A stretch of 64,000 nucleotides of DNA from JAOUJD01 sp963811265. Its GTDB lineage: Bacteria; Pseudomonadota; Gammaproteobacteria; Burkholderiales; Burkholderiaceae_F. Of this stretch, positions 45,766 to 54,481 are shown one piece after another. The notes under the pieces are model-generated. The model did no database searches and was not told the DNA's origin. It saw nothing but the letters and a program-made list of their open reading frames with translations. Location: assembly GCA_963811265.1 (NCBI GenBank), contig CAWEQS010000007.1:7487-71486 (forward strand). Reading direction: 5' to 3'. The position numbers and the translations under genes were made by a program. Every line of letters begins with the position of its first letter. Position 1 is the stretch's first letter.

Positions 45766-46713
45766 TCAGGCCCCGAGGAGGAAGTGGACGAGGATGCCGA
45801 TGACGGCGAGCAGGAACGCGCCGGCGAGGAACTCGGGCACCCGGAAGATGCGCATCTTGGCCGACACGGTCTCGATCAGCGCCAGGCCCGCGCCGCCGAT
45901 GGCGAGCTTCAGGACCAGCGCCGGGGCGGCGAGCAGCAGCCCGACCGGGTCGTGCACCTGCGCGATGCCCCACGGGAAGAACAGCGCCAGCCCGATCGAC
46001 GAGTACGCGAACAGCTTCAGGCTCGCCGCCCACTCCATCAGCGCGAGGTGACGGCCCGAGTACTCGAGGATCATCGCCTCGTGGATCATCGTCAGCTCGA
46101 GGTGGGTCGCCGGGTTGTCGACCGGCACCCGGGCGTTCTCGGCGAGCGACACCATCGTGAAGGCGACCGCGGCGAAGGCGAGGCTCGGCACGATCGCGAA
46201 CTCCTGGCCGGCGGTGGTCTCGACGATGCTCGCGAGCGAGGTGGACTGCGTCATGAACGCCGCGGTGAACAGCACCATCAGCAGCGCCGGTTCGGCGAGG
46301 AAGCCCACCAGCATCTCGCGCCGCGCGCCGAGCGTGCCGAAGGCGGTGCCGATGTCCATCGCGGCCAGCGACATGAAGACGCGGGCCACGGCGAACAGGC
46401 CGACCAGCGCGATGGCGTCGGCCGCCGGTGCCAGCGGCAGGTCGGTCGACAGGCTCGGCACGATGCCGCAGGCCAGCACCATGACGCCGAACACGATGTA
46501 GGGCGCGATCCGGAACAGCGGACTCGCGTTCTCGGCGATCACCGAGTCCTTGTTGAAGAGCTTGTGCAGCGTGCGATACGGCAGCAGCAGCGGCGGCGCG
46601 CTGCGGTTCTGAAGCCAGGCCCGGCACTGGTTGATCCATCCGGTCAGCAGCGGCGCGCCGAGCACGGCGGCGAGCAGCGCGAGCACCTGCGCGAGGACGC
46701 TGTAGGCCGTCAT
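45766..46713 (-). CDS. Ehr membrane subunit, HyfC/HycD-like (NuoH-related)
   Basis: This is a 315-residue membrane protein with about eight helices, homologous to HyfC, HycD and NuoH, the subunit that links the peripheral arm to the membrane arm near the quinone site. The signature AENARVPVDNPATHLELTMIHEAMILEYSG is intact, as are the acidic residues of loop AAMDIGTAFGTLGARREM. The ATG at 46713 overlaps the HyfB-like stop by 4 bp. Confidence 0.92.
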   Translation of the reverse strand: MTAYSVLAQVLALLAAVLGAPLLTGWINQCRAWLQNRSAPPLLLPYRTLHKLFNKDSVIAENASPLFRIAPYIVFGVMVLACGIVPSLSTDLPLAPAADAIALVGLFAVARVFMSLAAMDIGTAFGTLGARREMLVGFLAEPALLMVLFTAAFMTQSTSLASIVETTAGQEFAIVPSLAFAAVAFTMVSLAENARVPVDNPATHLELTMIHEAMILEYSGRHLALMEWAASLKLFAYSSIGLALFFPWGIAQVHDPVGLLLAAPALVLKLAIGGAGLALIETVSAKMRIFRVPEFLAGAFLLAVIGILVHFLLGA

Positions 46714-48728
46714 CGGAACACCAGCAGCAGCATCAGGATCAGGGTGACGAAGCTGTACATCAGGTAGGTCGAGATCCGGCCCTGCTGCAGCAGGCCGACG
46801 AGGCGCGACAGGCCCTCGACCGCCCGCGCCACGGGCAGGTACACCCAGTGCCAGACGTGGTCGGTGGCCGCGAGCCGGTACACCGGGTGCCGGTCGAACG
46901 GGCTCGGCAGGTGGCGGTCGATGCGGAAGAACGGCTCGAAGACCTGGCGGATCGGCTGGCCGAAGCCCTCGGCGGTGTCCTGCATGCGCGCGTTGAGCAG
47001 CGGGTAGCCGCAGTCCCAGGGCGGCGCACGGCGGATGCGGCCGTGATACAGCCGGCGCAGCAGCACGAACGTGAGGCCGCACGCGGCGGCCACGAGCAGC
47101 AGGAACAGCAGCGGGCTGTAGCTCGAGCGCTCCGCCGCGACCGGCGCCAGCATCAGCCAGCCGTTGGCGGCCACCTTCGGGCCGACGCCGTCACCCACCA
47201 GCACGCGCGTCACCGGATCGATCAGGGCGATCACGGTGACAGGGAACAGCCCCAGCAGCACGCAGCCGGCCGCCAGCCAGACCAGGCCCGCCCGCTCGCT
47301 GAATGCGGCGTCGTGCGAGCGCGCGAGCGCGGGCTCCCGCGGCTGCCCGAGGAAGATCACGCCGAAGAACTTGACCATCACGTAGCCGCCCAGCGCGGCC
47401 ACGAGCGCGACGCCGGCGGCGACCACCGGCAGCAGCATGTTCACGAAGGTGCTGGGCAGCCCGAGCGTGAACAGGAAGCTCTGCAGCAGAAGCCACTCGG
47501 AGACGAAGCCGTTGAGCGGCGGCAGCCCGGCCGCGGCGAGCGCGCCGGCCAGCGCGAGCCAGCCGACCCACGGCATGGTGCGCAGCAGCCCGCCGAGCTT
47601 GCCGAGGTTGCGCTCGCCGGTGGCGTGCAGCACGGCACCGGTGCAGAGGAACAGCAGGCTCTTGAAGAAGGCGTGGTTCAGCGCGTGGTAGAGCACGGCC
47701 GTGAGCGCGAGCGCGGCGAGCGCCGACGTGCCGTACCCGACGAACAGCAGCGCGAGCCCCATGCCTACCAGCAGCAGGCCGATGTTCTCGATCGACGAGT
47801 ACGCGAGCAGGCGCTTCATGTCGGTCTGCACGGCGCTGAACACCACGCCGAACAGCGCGGTCGACAGTCCGAGCACGATCGCCAGCACGCCCCACCACCA
47901 CAAGTGCGTCTGCAGGACCTCGAACCCGACGCGCAGGATCCCGTAGATCGCCGTCTTCAGCATCACGCCGCTCATCAGCGCCGACACGGGCGACGGCGCC
48001 GCGGGGTGGGCTTCCGGCAGCCAGATGTGCAGCGGCAGCATGCCGGCCTTGGCGCCGAAGCCGAACAGCGCCAGCAGGAACGCGGTCGAGGCCCAGAACG
48101 GCGACAGGTGCTGCGCGCGCATGTTGGCGAACGTGTAGTCGCCGGTGTTGGCCTGCAGCACGCCGAAGGCGAGCAGGATGCCGAGCGCGCCGATGTGCGC
48201 GATCAGCAGGTAGAGGTAGCCGGCGCGGCGGATCGCAGGGATCGTGTGGTTCGCCGTCACCAGGAAGAAGGACGACAGCGCCATCAGTTCCCACATCACC
48301 ATGAAGACGTAGGCGTCGTCGGCCACCATCACCATCGCCATGCTGGCGACGAAGAGGTGATAGAGCAGGCACAGCAGCCCGGGCGGCGTTCCTTCGCCCT
48401 TCCTGAAATAGCCGGACGCGAAGATCGAGATGCCGGCGCCTGCGGCCCCGAGCAGGAACAGGAAGAACGCCGAAAGGGCATCGAGCCGCAGGTGGAAGGG
48501 CAGGCCCGGCAGCCCGATCGGCAGCACCGCGACCTGCGGCACGGTGAACAGCCCCGCCACGGCGACGACCGCGAGCAGCAGGCTCACCAGCGCGCCGAGC
48601 GGAAACAGGACGCGCGCCACGAGGAAGAAGCTCGACGGCCGCACCATGCCCGCCGCGCCGATCAGGATCCAGAGCCCGACGGCGATCAGGACGCCGTCGA
48701 TCGGCAGCAGCTGGAGAGGGAGGTCCAC
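46710..48728 (-). CDS. Ehr membrane subunit, HyfB-like (NuoL-type antiporter-like)
   Basis: This is a 672-residue protein with about sixteen helices of the NuoL/HyfB type. Channel residues are present in MWELMALSSFFLV, FGFGAKAGMLPLHIWLPEAHPAAPSPVSALMSG and SSIENIGLLLVGMG. With two antiporter-like subunits (this and HyfF-like) the complex may pump more than one ion per turn. It begins 15 bp after the small RHH gene and is the first structural gene of the complex. Confidence 0.92.
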   Translation of the reverse strand: MDLPLQLLPIDGVLIAVGLWILIGAAGMVRPSSFFLVARVLFPLGALVSLLLAVVAVAGLFTVPQVAVLPIGLPGLPFHLRLDALSAFFLFLLGAAGAGISIFASGYFRKGEGTPPGLLCLLYHLFVASMAMVMVADDAYVFMVMWELMALSSFFLVTANHTIPAIRRAGYLYLLIAHIGALGILLAFGVLQANTGDYTFANMRAQHLSPFWASTAFLLALFGFGAKAGMLPLHIWLPEAHPAAPSPVSALMSGVMLKTAIYGILRVGFEVLQTHLWWWGVLAIVLGLSTALFGVVFSAVQTDMKRLLAYSSIENIGLLLVGMGLALLFVGYGTSALAALALTAVLYHALNHAFFKSLLFLCTGAVLHATGERNLGKLGGLLRTMPWVGWLALAGALAAAGLPPLNGFVSEWLLLQSFLFTLGLPSTFVNMLLPVVAAGVALVAALGGYVMVKFFGVIFLGQPREPALARSHDAAFSERAGLVWLAAGCVLLGLFPVTVIALIDPVTRVLVGDGVGPKVAANGWLMLAPVAAERSSYSPLLFLLLVAAACGLTFVLLRRLYHGRIRRAPPWDCGYPLLNARMQDTAEGFGQPIRQVFEPFFRIDRHLPSPFDRHPVYRLAATDHVWHWVYLPVARAVEGLSRLVGLLQQGRISTYLMYSFVTLILMLLLVFR

Positions 48729-48743
48729 GGCCGCCGCGACGGT

Positions 48744-48956
48744 TCAGCGCCGCACCGGCTTGCGCGAAGCCGCAAGCAGCCAGGACGGCAGCGGACGGTC
48801 GCCGGCGTGCTCGATGATGTATTCGCGGATCAGTTGCCGCACCACCTGCGAGGGCGTGAGGTCCTGCGCGGCGCAGATCTCCTCGAACAGCGCCTTCTTG
48901 CGCGGGTCGAGCAGCAGGGTCAGGCGCGCCGTCTTGTTCTCGGTCCGGGTCGTCAT
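48744..48956 (-). CDS. Ribbon-helix-helix (CopG/Arc-type) regulator leading the Ehr operon
   Basis: This is a 70-residue protein with a ribbon strand (TARLTLLLDP) followed by two helices (KKALFEEICAAQD, TPSQVVRQLIREYIIEH), the ribbon-helix-helix DNA-binding fold. It is first in the operon and 15 bp ahead of the HyfB-like gene, so autoregulation of the Ehr operon is likely but unproven. A TAGAAT -10 lies only 9 bp before the ATG and no Shine-Dalgarno is visible, suggesting a leaderless or near-leaderless start. Confidence 0.78.
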   Translation of the reverse strand: MTTRTENKTARLTLLLDPRKKALFEEICAAQDLTPSQVVRQLIREYIIEHAGDRPLPSWLLAASRKPVRR

Positions 48957-48965
48957 GGCAGTCGC

Positions 48966-49000
48966 ATTCTATGCGCATTGCATGTTAATCAAATACACTG
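48966..49000 (-). promoter_or_regulatory. Candidate Ehr operon promoter and operator
   Basis: On the minus strand TTGATT and TAGAAT are separated by 15 bp within an A+T-rich patch that contrasts with its surroundings. Between them lies the inverted repeat ATGC-N5-GCAT (48971-48983), a possible site for the adjacent RHH protein. Confidence 0.4.
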
Positions 49001-49111
49001 CGAACAGCGCGACCCCGGCCGGATCGACGGGTCGGGTTGATCGCAGTCAACGGTCGGGGCCTTGCGGCGCCTGGGGCAGGCGGGACCGATCCAACGAAAG
49101 GGAGACAGGCA

Positions 49112-49579
49112 ATGTCCGGAACGAGACTGGCTATCGCTGCCGCAATCGCGTGCATCGCAACTTCGGCGGGCGCTCAGGATGTCACGTGGCGCAAGGACGT
49201 GGCACCGATCGTCGCCGCGAAGTGCGGCGCGTGCCACGGAGCGAACGCTCCCGAGTACAACGACTGGATGGCGCTGGGCGACGAGAAGCGCGCCAAGGTC
49301 GCCGCGCGCATGGACACCTATCCGCACTTCATGTCGTACGTGGTCTGGCCGGCCACCGGGGCGATGATGCGCCGGCTCGACGACGGCAAGGCCGCCGGCG
49401 GCAAGCCGGGCAACATGTACGCGTTCCTCGGATCGAGCGACGAAGAGCGCGCGAAGAACCTCGCCACCATCAAGGCGTGGCTGGGCGAAGGCGCCTGGAA
49501 CCTGAACCGGTGGACGGCGCGCGGCGAGGTCCCGGGCGTGACGAAGGACCAGCTCGAGAAGGTCAAGGCCAAGTACTGA
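49112..49579 (+). CDS. Exported monoheme c-type cytochrome
   Basis: This is a 155-residue periplasmic cytochrome c. It has a signal peptide (MSGTRLAIAAAIACIATSAGA) and one heme site, CGACH at residues 38-42, with Met candidates later (HFMSYVVW, GAMMRRLDDG) for the distal ligand. AAAGGGAGA precedes ATG 49112. It is divergent to the Ehr operon across a 155-bp gap, so the two could share control, and the cytochrome could take electrons from the same respiratory network. Confidence 0.88.
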   Translation: MSGTRLAIAAAIACIATSAGAQDVTWRKDVAPIVAAKCGACHGANAPEYNDWMALGDEKRAKVAARMDTYPHFMSYVVWPATGAMMRRLDDGKAAGGKPGNMYAFLGSSDEERAKNLATIKAWLGEGAWNLNRWTARGEVPGVTKDQLEKVKAKY

Positions 49580-49596
49580 CGCCGTACCGGGCCGCG

Positions 49597-49626
49597 CCGG
49601 TCGCGGTCCGCAGGACGCGCGACCGG
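49597..49626. terminator. Hairpin between convergent cytochrome and metG genes
   Basis: A perfect 9-bp inverted repeat, CCGGTCGCG (49597-49605) with CGCGACCGG (49618-49626), lies in the gap between two convergent stops. There is no T-tract. Confidence 0.45.
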
Positions 49627-49663
49627 TCGCCTGCTTCCGGCTTGCGGGCGGCGATCCCGCGCG

Positions 49664-51703
49664 CTACTTGACGCGCATGCCCGGCTGCGCGCCGGCATCC
49701 ACGTCGAGCAGGAAGATCCCGGGCTGCGACTTCTCGTCGGCGTGGCTTGCGGACAGGATCATTCCCTCGCTCACGCCGAACTTCATCTTGCGCGGCGCGA
49801 GGTTGGCGACCAGCACCACCAGCCGGCCGACCAGCTTCTTCGGTTCGCCGTAGGCCGACTTGATGCCGGAGAACACGTTCCGGTGCCGACCCTCGCCGAC
49901 GTCGAGCGTGAATCGCAACAGCTTGTCCGAGCCTTCGATGAAATCGCAGTCGATCACCTTGGCGATGCGCAGGTCGAGCTTGGCGAAGTCGTCGATCGTG
50001 ATGGCTCCCCCGATCGCCGCGCCGCCCGGCAGCGCCGGTTCCGCGACGCTCGCCGGCGGCTCGAACAGCGCGTCGAGCTGCTTCGCCTCGACGCGCGTCA
50101 TCAGGTGCGCGTACGGGCCGATCCTCTGCGGCAGGCCTTCGGCGTCGCCCCACGTGAAGTCGCGGTCGAGTCCGAACAGTTCGCGCGCCACGCGGCTCGC
50201 GGTGCGGGGCAGCACCGGGGCCAGGCACACCGACAGCAGCTTGAACCCGTGCAGCGCGCGCGAGCAGACATCCTGCAGCTGGTCGCGCTTCGCAGGATCC
50301 TTCGCCAGCAGCCACGGCTGCGCCGCGTCGAAATCCTGGTTGATGCGATCGGCGATGGTCATGATCTCGCGGATGGCCTTGCCGTACTCGCGCGCGTCCA
50401 GCAGTTCGGCCACCTGGTCGGCCGCCGCCCTGGCCGAGCCCGCCAGCGAACCGTCGTCCGCATACTTCAGCTCGCCCGCGAAGTGCTTCGTGATGAAGCT
50501 CGCCGCGCGGCTGGCGATGTTGACGTACTTGCCGACGAGGTCGCTGTTGACCCGCTGCAGGAAGTCGTCCGGGTTGAAGTCGATGTCCTCGACGCGCGCA
50601 TTGAGCTTGGCTGCGATGTAGTAGCGCAGCCACTCGGCGTTCATGCCGAGCTCGAGGTACTTCAGCGGGTCGATCCCGGTGCCGCGGCTCTTGCTCATCT
50701 TCTCGCCGCTGACCGTGATGAAGCCGTGCACGTAGACGTTGTCCGGCACCTTGTACGGCGTGCCGGCGAACTTCAGCATCGCCGGCCAGAACAGCGTGTG
50801 GAAGTAGATGATGTCCTTGCCGATGAAGTGGACCTGCTCGGTGCCCGGGTCCTGCAGGAAGGCCTCGAAGTCGATGCCGTGCTTCGCGCAGTACGCCTTG
50901 AAGCTGGCGAGATAGCCGATCGGCGCGTCGAGCCACACATAGAAGTACTTGCCGGGCGCGTCCGGGATCGGGATGCCGAAGTAGGGCGCGTCGCGCGAGA
51001 TGTCCCAGTCGCCGAGCGACTTGTCGCCGTCGCTCGCGATCCACTCGCGCGCCTTGTTGGCGACCTCCTGCTGCAGCCTTCCGTCCTGCGTCCAGCTGCG
51101 CAGGAACTCCACGCAGCGCGGGTCGGACAACCTGAAGAAGTAGTGGTCCGAGGTGCGCAGTTCGGGCGTGGCGCCGGACAGCGTCGAGTACGGATTCTTC
51201 AGGTCGGTGGGCGAATACACGGAACTGCAGACCTCGCAGGCGTCGCCGTACTGGTCCTTCGCGCCGCACTTCGGGCACTCGCCCTTGATGTAGCGATCGG
51301 GCAGGAACATGGCCTTCACCGGGTCGAAGAACTGCTCGACCGGCTTCGTGTACGTGAGTCCCGCGGCCTTCAGCTTGCGATAGATGTCCTGCGACAGCTC
51401 GGTGTTCTCGGGCGAATCGGTCGAGTGCCAGTGATCGAAGCGGACCAGGAAGCCGTCGAGGTATTGCTGGCGGCCCGCGCCGACGGCGGCGACGAATTCC
51501 TGCGGCGTCTTTCCGGCCTTCTCGGCCGCGATCATGATCGGCGCGCCGTGCGCATCGTCGGCGCCGACGAAGTGCACCTCGTGGCCGCGCATGCGCTGGT
51601 GGCGCACCCAGATGTCGGCCTGGATGTACTCCATGATGTGGCCGATGTGGAAGGGGCCGTTGGCATACGGCAGGGCGGTCGTGACAAACAGGCGTCGTGT
51701 CAT
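49664..51703 (-). CDS. metG: Methionyl-tRNA synthetase
   Basis: This is a 679-residue class I synthetase. The HIGH motif is seen in PYANGPFHIGHIMEYIQ, KMSKS in SGEKMSKSRGTG, and the knuckle cysteines in CPKCGAKDQYGDACEVC. The C-terminal 110 residues are the tRNA-binding/dimer domain (DDFAKLDLRIAKVIDCDFIEGSDKLLRF). It is divergent to apbC. A TAGAAT on the minus strand (51872-51867) is the likely -10, with a leader of about 160 nt. Confidence 0.97.
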   Translation of the reverse strand: MTRRLFVTTALPYANGPFHIGHIMEYIQADIWVRHQRMRGHEVHFVGADDAHGAPIMIAAEKAGKTPQEFVAAVGAGRQQYLDGFLVRFDHWHSTDSPENTELSQDIYRKLKAAGLTYTKPVEQFFDPVKAMFLPDRYIKGECPKCGAKDQYGDACEVCSSVYSPTDLKNPYSTLSGATPELRTSDHYFFRLSDPRCVEFLRSWTQDGRLQQEVANKAREWIASDGDKSLGDWDISRDAPYFGIPIPDAPGKYFYVWLDAPIGYLASFKAYCAKHGIDFEAFLQDPGTEQVHFIGKDIIYFHTLFWPAMLKFAGTPYKVPDNVYVHGFITVSGEKMSKSRGTGIDPLKYLELGMNAEWLRYYIAAKLNARVEDIDFNPDDFLQRVNSDLVGKYVNIASRAASFITKHFAGELKYADDGSLAGSARAAADQVAELLDAREYGKAIREIMTIADRINQDFDAAQPWLLAKDPAKRDQLQDVCSRALHGFKLLSVCLAPVLPRTASRVARELFGLDRDFTWGDAEGLPQRIGPYAHLMTRVEAKQLDALFEPPASVAEPALPGGAAIGGAITIDDFAKLDLRIAKVIDCDFIEGSDKLLRFTLDVGEGRHRNVFSGIKSAYGEPKKLVGRLVVLVANLAPRKMKFGVSEGMILSASHADEKSQPGIFLLDVDAGAQPGMRVK

Positions 51704-51951
51704 GGTTCTTCGTGGTCCCGATGTGCTGGTTCAGAACGCCGCGCGGGAGGCGGCGGGGCCGTCAAGGCGACGGCGGGCACATTCGGGCGCGCGTGCACTG
51801 GCCGCCCGGAGGGTGCGATGTCGAGGGAACTGGAAGGCGGCACATGGGGTCGATCCCGAGAGGGGCATTCTATCAACCGGGGTTCGCTCCATTAGACTGG
51901 CGCGTTCCCGAATCACAGCCCGCGCTGCGGCATCGTCGAAGGCAGTCACCC

Positions 51952-53037
51952 ATGGCCATCACCGTCGAACAAGCGAATGAAGCGCTGAAGCGCGTCATCG
52001 ATCCCAACACCGGAAAGGACCTTGTCAGCACGCGCTCGGCGCGCAACGTGCGCGTCGACGGCAGCGACGTCAGCGTCGACGTCGAGCTCGGCTACCCGGC
52101 CGCCAGCCAGATCGACGGCATCCGGCGCGCGGTGATCGACGCGCTGAAGGCCGCTGGCGCGGGCAACGTCAGCGCCAACGTGACGATGAAGATCGTCGCG
52201 CACACGGTGCAGCGCGGCCTCAAGGTGATGCCGAACGTGAAGAACATCATCGCCGTCGCCTCGGGCAAGGGCGGCGTCGGCAAGAGCACGGTGGCGGCCA
52301 ACCTGGCGCTGGCGCTCGCCGCGGAAGGCGCGCGGGTCGGCGTGCTCGACGCCGACATCTACGGCCCGAGCCAGCCGACCATGCTCGGCATCTCCGGCAA
52401 GCCCGAGTCCGTGGACGGCCATTCGATGGAGCCGATGGAGAACTACGGCCTGCAGATGAGCTCGATCGGGCTGCTGATCGACGTCGACCAGCCGATGGTG
52501 TGGCGCGGACCGATGGTCACGCAGGCGCTGCAGCAGCTGCTGGCGCAGACCAACTGGAAGGACCTCGACTACCTCGTGATCGACCTGCCGCCAGGCACCG
52601 GCGACATCCAGCTCACGCTCGCGCAGCAGGTGCCGGTGACCGGCGCCGTCATCGTGACCACGCCGCAGGACATCGCGCTGATCGACGCCAGGAAGGGCCT
52701 GAAGATGTTCGAGAAGGTCGGCATCCCGATCCTCGGCATCGTCGAGAACATGGCCGTCCACGTCTGCTCGAACTGCGGCCACGCGGAGCACATCTTCGGC
52801 GCGGAAGGCGGCGCGAAGATGGCGGAACAGTACGGAGTCGAGCACCTCGGCAGCCTCCCGCTCGACATCCGCATCCGCGAGCAGGCGGACGCGGGCCGTC
52901 CCACGGTGGTCGCGGAGCCCGACAGCGCGATCACCGCGACCTTCAAGGACATCGCGCGCAAGGTGGCGGTGCGGATCGCCGAGAAGGCGAAGGACATGTC
53001 GCTGAAGATGCCGACGATCAAAGTGTCGAACACCTGA
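51952..53037 (+). CDS. apbC: Iron-sulfur cluster carrier protein ApbC (Mrp/NBP35 family)
   Basis: This is a 361-residue P-loop ATPase that carries Fe-S clusters to target proteins. It has an N-terminal MIP18-like domain (EALKRVIDPNTGKDLVSTRSARNVRVDG), the deviant Walker A GKGGVGKST at 105-113, and the cluster-binding Cys272-x2-Cys275 (VCSNCGH). ATG 51952 is chosen from family length; the frame is open far upstream. Fe-S client proteins are plentiful nearby (Ehr small subunit, Fe-S oxidoreductase), though apbC is a general factor. Confidence 0.95.
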   Translation: MAITVEQANEALKRVIDPNTGKDLVSTRSARNVRVDGSDVSVDVELGYPAASQIDGIRRAVIDALKAAGAGNVSANVTMKIVAHTVQRGLKVMPNVKNIIAVASGKGGVGKSTVAANLALALAAEGARVGVLDADIYGPSQPTMLGISGKPESVDGHSMEPMENYGLQMSSIGLLIDVDQPMVWRGPMVTQALQQLLAQTNWKDLDYLVIDLPPGTGDIQLTLAQQVPVTGAVIVTTPQDIALIDARKGLKMFEKVGIPILGIVENMAVHVCSNCGHAEHIFGAEGGAKMAEQYGVEHLGSLPLDIRIREQADAGRPTVVAEPDSAITATFKDIARKVAVRIAEKAKDMSLKMPTIKVSNT

Positions 53038-53046
53038 TCCGAACCC

Positions 53047-53577
53047 ATGCGCATCGAACCCTGGACGCCCGCAGCGGCGCCGCGCAACGAGGAACTGGTG
53101 AAGTCGATCGAGGCGCGTCGCGGCGGCACGCTGATCAACCTGGATCGCATGCTGCTGTGGAGCGAGCCGCTCGCGCGCGGCTGGAACGGCTACCTGCGCG
53201 CGCTGCGCCAGGAGATCTCGCTCGCGCCGTTCCTGCGCGAGCTGGCGATCTGCGTCGTCGCGCGTCTGACCGGCGCGCAGTACGAGTATCACCACCACGC
53301 GCCCGAACTGAAGAAGGCCGGCGCCACCGACGCGCAGCTGGCGATCCTCGACGATCCGGACGCCGCCGCGGGCAGTCCGCTGTATGACGACCTGCAGCGC
53401 GCCGTGATCCGCTTCGCGATTGCGAGCACGCGCCACGTGCAGATTCCGGATCCGCTGTTCGACGAACTGAAGCGCCGGCTGTCACCGACCGAACTGGTGG
53501 AGCTGGTGGCGTCGACCGCCGCCTACAACATGGTCGCGCGGTTCCTGGTGGCGCTCGACGTGACGCCCGAGACCTGA
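53047..53577 (+). CDS. Carboxymuconolactone decarboxylase (CMD)/AhpD-like family protein
   Basis: This is a 176-residue helical protein of the CMD/AhpD-like fold (LRELAICVVARLTGAQYEYHHHAPELKKAGATDAQLAIL). The catalytic CxxC of AhpD is missing, so a peroxiredoxin-reductase role is unlikely; it resembles the CMD-like lactonase or uncharacterised branch. It lies 9 bp after apbC and 43 bp before the FAH-family hydrolase, which suggests a small catabolic unit with that enzyme. Confidence 0.82.
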   Translation: MRIEPWTPAAAPRNEELVKSIEARRGGTLINLDRMLLWSEPLARGWNGYLRALRQEISLAPFLRELAICVVARLTGAQYEYHHHAPELKKAGATDAQLAILDDPDAAAGSPLYDDLQRAVIRFAIASTRHVQIPDPLFDELKRRLSPTELVELVASTAAYNMVARFLVALDVTPET

Positions 53578-53620
53578 TCGGCATCCGGGCCGGGATCGAA
53601 CCAGAGACCGAGGAGAGGCG

Positions 53621-54466
53621 ATGAAGCTGCTGCGGCATGGACCGGCCGGACGCGAGCGGCCCGGCATTCTCGACGCGCAGGGACGGGTGCGCGACCTGTC
53701 GGGAGTGATCGCGCACGTGACCAGCGAGCACCTGTCGGACGCCGCGCTGGCACGGCTGAAGAAGCTCGACCCCGCGTCGCTGCCGCTGGTGCGCGGCAGT
53801 CCGAGGCTGGGCGTGCCGTATCTCGGCATCAGCAAGCTGGTGGCAATCGGACTGAACTACGCCGACCACGCCGCCGAGGCGGGCCTGGCCGCGCCGTCCG
53901 AGCCGATCGTGTTCCTGAAGGCGACGACGTGCATCACGGGCCCGGGCGACGACCTGGTCATTCCGCGCGGCTCCACCAAGACCGACTGGGAAGTCGAGCT
54001 GGGCGTCGTGATCGGCACGAAGGCGCAGTACGTGCCGGAGGAAAGAGCGCTCGATCACGTGGCCGGGTACTGCGTCGTCAACGACGTGTCGGAGCGCAAC
54101 TTCCAGCTCGAGCGCGGCGGCCAGTGGGACCGCGGCAAGGGCTGCGACACCTTCGGCCCGATCGGACCGTGGCTCGTCACGCGCGACGAAGTGCCCGATC
54201 CGCAGGCGCTCGACCTCTGGCTCGACGTCAACGGCGAGCCGATGCAGCGGGGCAACACGCGCACGATGATCTTCGGCGTGGCGCACCTCGTCAGCTACGT
54301 CAGCCGGTTCATGACGCTGCTGCCGGGCGACATCATCGTCACGGGAACGCCGCCGGGCGTCGGCATGGGCCGCAAGCCGCCGCGGTACCTGCAGCCGGGC
54401 GACCTCGTCACGCTCGGCGTGGCGGGCCTGGGCGAGCAGCGGCAGCGCGTGCGCGCGCACGGCTGA
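53621..54466 (+). CDS. Fumarylacetoacetate hydrolase (FAH) family protein
   Basis: This is a 281-residue FAH-superfamily enzyme. The metal site is visible in TDWEVELGVVIG (Glu ligands) and CVVNDVSERNFQ (Asp ligand), with GKGCDTFGPIGPWLV and the loop GTPPGVGMGRKPPRYLQPGD typical of the 2-keto-4-pentenoate hydratase/ureidoglycolate lyase/acylpyruvase branch. The substrate is uncertain. GAGGAGAGGCG precedes the ATG. It converges on the Fe-S oxidoreductase gene with 15 bp between stops. Confidence 0.9.
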   Translation: MKLLRHGPAGRERPGILDAQGRVRDLSGVIAHVTSEHLSDAALARLKKLDPASLPLVRGSPRLGVPYLGISKLVAIGLNYADHAAEAGLAAPSEPIVFLKATTCITGPGDDLVIPRGSTKTDWEVELGVVIGTKAQYVPEERALDHVAGYCVVNDVSERNFQLERGGQWDRGKGCDTFGPIGPWLVTRDEVPDPQALDLWLDVNGEPMQRGNTRTMIFGVAHLVSYVSRFMTLLPGDIIVTGTPPGVGMGRKPPRYLQPGDLVTLGVAGLGEQRQRVRAHG

Positions 54467-54481
54467 CGCCGCAACCGGGGA

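Noticed and set aside
41582..48956. Calling the hyf-like operon a formate hydrogenlyase or hydrogenase-4
   Set aside because: The NiFe ligands are missing from the large subunit, and neither formate dehydrogenase, HyfA/HyfH nor hyp genes are present.
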